This document shows, piece by piece, positions 60,426 through 64,000 of a DNA stretch of 64,000 nt (position 1 is the stretch's first letter; each line of letters opens with the position of its first letter). The position numbers and the translations under genes are program-made. The stretch is from Halictus rubicundus (taxonomy: Eukaryota; Arthropoda; Insecta; Hymenoptera; Halictidae), in assembly GCF_050948215.1 (NCBI RefSeq), contig NC_135153.1:11064058-11128057 (forward strand), read 5' to 3'. The notes beneath the pieces are model-generated. The model was not told where the DNA came from. It worked only from the letters and a program-made list of their open reading frames with translations, and did no database searches.

Positions 60426-63166
60426 CTGAAAATGAAACGCATTAGAGTTTCGTCCGTTCGTACGATAAGCGTCTCTATTAATAGAAATTTATGAGTATAT
60501 CGACGAGTTGAAAAGGAAGATTTCTTTCTATTCTATTCCATCCGCACGATTACAACGTTAAAGAATTTGTTTAAAAAATTAGATGGCATTCGTCGTCGCA
60601 AAGCGATTACTTTCAAGCGATTCGAATGACCTCCTTCGCGTCCAACGCGATAAAGAAAAATGGGATTTTTAAAAAAAAAGCTTTATCTGTTGGAAATCCC
60701 AGCCTCGTTCCCGGAACTGATCCGTAAACGAACTAAATCACGTTCTATATTTATGAAACGCTACGATTACACTAGAATGTGCGCATTTTAATGCAAAATA
60801 AAAATTTTCTTCGTCGATTACAAGCATAAAAACCATATAGAAATTTCTCTTTATATTTGATAATTTTAATGAATTGAAAATAACACGTGGGCGTTCTTAA
60901 ATCGTCTTAATTGATTTTACTGTTTTAAATTATATCCACCTATTTGTGTCATAATCCGAAATCTAGTTATAGCAGCGAGACGCGCGTCTTATTACCCTTT
61001 ACAAAAAAGAAGATAAACTCTAGTGACCTCGGTTCTTTCGCTGCGAAGGCTCTTCCTTTTTCAAGACACGCGCAACTTGTACAGATTTACTATGATCGGT
61101 ATGAGGACAATGTGCCATGCAATATACTAGTTGTGACAGCAATTAACATAACGGAAGCTGCGGACTCACATAAATATGTGGTATTGCGTCTTTATGTAAC
61201 TGACTAACGGGTATCGGATTCTGGGGTTCAATGTCATCACTTTTAACGGGATTTTTCTGAGATCATTTTTTCGTACCCCGAACAATGAATATATCTATTC
61301 GGGTAAATTTGATAAAAACTGACTGTAAATCTCCTATGCCTCTAGTAATGAAATGTTTTACATAAATGTGATTTATGCTTGTTCAATCAGACATATTTAT
61401 TAGACTTGTTCGATCATTTAAAACCTTTGTGAAAATTTAGTCGAATGAATTAATTGAGGCATATTGTTCTGTTCTGGTCTGTTCTGTTAAAGGGAAGTTT
61501 TATTAAAAAGCTGGAGAAAATGTACTTACGGTCATCTGGTGTTGTCAAACTCTGAACTGGTACTGTAAACACCGGACTGAAGGAGGATTTTATGAAACGT
61601 TCCCCACTCTGATCCAATTGCGAGACACGCACGCTTTCAATGGACTGGTACAGTGCCGAGCGAACACGTTATTCTTAAGGAATCTGAAATAATTGACTCA
61701 TTTCTCCGGTTTACCTTTTGTATAAATTATTTTCTTGTGGCTTTAGTGACAATAGGAAGTCAGACAATCAGCTACTAAGGGATATGACCGTCACGGCATT
61801 TGACGAGGAACTTCCTTGTTATAAGAATTAATTAACTGATCTGTACAAAAATGGTACGAATTTGGTCTTCTACATTTCTATTATTAAAAGCTCAAGTAAT
61901 ATTAACATGCGTTACCATGTCGTATATTATGCAATTACCTGATGATGTTTAACTCGTAGAAAAATAAAATAAAAACTCGTGAAAAACTTGATGAAATATC
62001 AAGATTCGTTCGAACGCGTTTTCCCCACCAATTCAGGAAGAAAACTAAGAGGCGGGTACCAGTTCATTTTTCTACAGCGCTGCTCGACATGAGTCATCTT
62101 CCTCTATAAACGAATCAAGTTGCTTATTCTAAGAACCGCGGTAATACCGTGAAAGGTTTCATTTTCCTTTCGGTATTAATGTAACTTAATTAAAAACGAA
62201 ATCCTGCTAGAAATATCGATTTCTGTTTTAAATCATTTCTGTATAGGAATCGTGAAAGAATAAATTAAAAAAGATATTACAAAAATTATTATACATACAT
62301 TTATTTAAAAAAAGAAACGGGGAAAAAAGGTCATCTCCATCAATATATCTCGTTTCGCTAAGAACACGTTGTTTTCTTTAGAGTCTTAACAAATTTCATA
62401 AGTCTAGCAATTAGCTCTCTACAGTCGTTGCTTGTGACAGAAATTCGATCTCTGATTTCGCAATCAAACTGGAGAGAACTACAAAGCTAATTTACCGATG
62501 GTTTGTCATTGTATTCAAACTTTTGTTGTTTATTAGACTACAAAAATACAGAAGAAATTTTTCAAAGAGGGTGTGAAATTTTTAGCGATATATACACATT
62601 GCAATAACAAATATCTTTGATTAAATTACTAACCATACCATGTGTGTCGTGTAAAAACAAAATGTATTACATACTACGAATAGGCGAAATGTAATTCAGC
62701 CGTTTATTATATAATATAACGGCATTCAACGTACTAAATAGAATGTTAACTTAAATCGACGAATGATAAGTGTAAATAAGATGTGTTATAGTGAGTGTTA
62801 ATAAATACACAATATTGTCGTATCGTTATATCAAACATTTTGTACGAAAATAGATTGTTCTCTGTGGCATCAAACTGTTATAGTACACTTGTTGCTCAAT
62901 TCCCTATCATGACGGTTGTTGTTTTCTATGAAAATGTTTAACATCGTCGAAACAAAATCGCAATGCAATACAAAATAATTGTTTTTTTCATTAATTTCCC
63001 TGGCATTTGATGAGCGTAATCGTTAAACGGAAACTTAGAGACGTCCTTATGCCGGAATAAATTAGCTTGTCGAGATACCCTGAGACATATTCCCTACATA
63101 GCCACACATGATTAAAATGTTACATAATCTGAGCAATATGCACTCAACATTTGTGCACAGTTTTTT
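60426..63166. other. Spacer between lipocalin and CDK1
   Basis: AT-rich, with no coding frame that resembles a protein family. The left part probably includes the lipocalin promoter and 5' UTR exon; the right part is probably CDK1 3' UTR, with AATAAA-like sequence on the minus strand near 62702. No repeats of note. Confidence 0.5.
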
Positions 63167-63814
63167 TTAACTTTCTGCCGGTGGCAATTTGGTTAAATCT
63201 AAATCATCGAAATAAGGATGTTTCAGAGCAGCTCGTGCAGATATTCTATGCACTGGATCATAAATAAGCATAGCTTGCAAGAGATCAAGCCCATCGTTAT
63301 CTAATTCTTTCACTTGCGATTTTAGATTATTAGTTATCCAATTTGGAAATGTAGCCTTATAATCCGATAATTGAGTCACACCAGGCCATATTGCTTCCGT
63401 AGGTGTCATCAGTATACTACAACATAATTATTATTTAATCATTATTATTAATCATTAGAATATATTGCAAGAATAGATTATAAATATATTATACCGAAAT
63501 ATTCTGAACAGCTGATCGATTTCGCTATCTCCTTGGAACAGCGGCTTCTTTGTCGCCATTTCAGCAAATATGCAGCCTATGCTCCACATATCGATAGCAC
63601 ACGAATATCTGCTAGAACCAAGAAGTATTTCCGGTGCCCTGTACCATAAAGTGACCACCTCGTGCGTGTACACTCTAACTGGTATGCCAAATGCTCTCCC
63701 AAGACCAAAATCTGCTACTTTAATGACTCCAGCTTTGTCGATCAACAAATTCTGAGGCTTCAGATCACGGTGTAATATTCTACGTTTATGACAAAACAAT
63801 ATGGCACGTGTAAT
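63167..63814 (-). CDS. Cdk1: Cyclin-dependent kinase 1 (cdc2), C-terminal part, continues past the window edge
   Basis: Two exons are seen, 63495-63814 and 63167-63416, encoding about 189 residues in phase. CDK1 drives entry into mitosis with cyclin B. The visible part starts ITRAILFCHKRRILHRDLKP, with HRD and the ADFG magnesium motif. The activation segment GIPVRVYTHEVVTLWYRAPE includes the activating Thr. The segments FAEMATKKPLF and IDQLFRIFR, and HPYFDDLDLTKLPP near the end, fit CDK1 better than CDK2. The glycine loop, the PSTAIRE helix and the start lie beyond 64000. The last 186 bases of the window hold only intron. Confidence 0.93.
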
Positions 63815-64000
63815 CTAAAATAAAATATGATCAGAATAAGCATTTTGACATACATTCCGATATCTACATTTCATTTCACATCTGGGCCCCAGGAAAATGA
63901 AAAATGAATTAAACTCAATATAATTTTTATGCCATTTGACTAAGAAGTCAATGGTTTGAAATAGAATGATTTTTAATATCAGAAAGAGTGAAAAATTTGA

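Noticed and set aside
63167..63814. CDK2 as identity of the right-edge kinase
   Set aside because: GIPVRVYTHEVV, ATKKPLF and the HPYFDDLD end fit CDK1; CDK2 has different residues at these places.

Overview
The window is eukaryotic, intron-rich, AT-leaning but CpG-tolerant DNA from an arthropod, most likely a hymenopteran (bee-type) insect. This rests on short introns with GT..AG borders, insect-like versions of SPPL3, Orai, fatty acid synthase, citron, LIM kinase, a bee-venom-type phospholipase A2, an insect lipocalin and CDK1, many small TTAA-flanked elements, and a decayed mariner. The species assignment is inference.

Layout. 2.0-4.7 kb (+): signal peptide peptidase-like 3 (SPPL3), complete, 393 codons in five coding exons. 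8.2-10.3 kb (-): the CRAC channel Orai, complete in two coding exons and tail-to-tail with SPPL3. 13.5-14.7 kb (+): a small gene resembling HCFC1R1/HPIP (HCF-1 regulator). 15.5-25.2 kb (-): a complete animal-type fatty acid synthase, 19 coding exons and 2416 codons, with every catalytic centre visible. It has one GC-AG intron and a young poly-A retroelement whose target duplication copies a 5' splice site. 25.2-29.5 kb: gene-free, built of nested foldback and TTAA elements. 29.6-35.3 kb (-): citron (coiled coil, C1, PH, CNH) with no kinase domain found upstream in the window. 40.0-45.0 kb (-): complete LIM kinase (LIM, LIM, PDZ, kinase, long Ser-rich tail). 49.2-51.7 kb (-): a secreted group III phospholipase A2. 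55.15-56.37 kb: a mariner element with a broken transposase. 58.4-60.4 kb (-): a secreted lipocalin of the apolipoprotein D type. 63.2 kb to the right edge (-): the C-terminal part of CDK1.

Functional links. Citron and LIM kinase are both Rho-pathway cytoskeletal factors and lie next to each other on the same strand. Fatty acid synthase, the lipocalin and the phospholipase are all lipid-related, but nothing shows that they are co-regulated. There are no operons. I found no tRNA, rRNA or CRISPR array. The accessory content is small transposons: at least five TTAA-bordered piggyBac-like MITEs (a sixth is weaker), a TA-bordered MITE, foldback elements and one SINE-like insertion.

I did not find a convincing new biological system. 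The most interesting points are the retroelement that duplicated a fatty acid synthase splice donor, the apparently kinase-less citron locus beside a minisatellite, the TTAA MITE family, the little-known HCFC1R1-like insect gene, and an isolated 78-nt hairpin. Exon borders were chosen by reading frame and splice consensus by eye; no alignment or transcript data were available.
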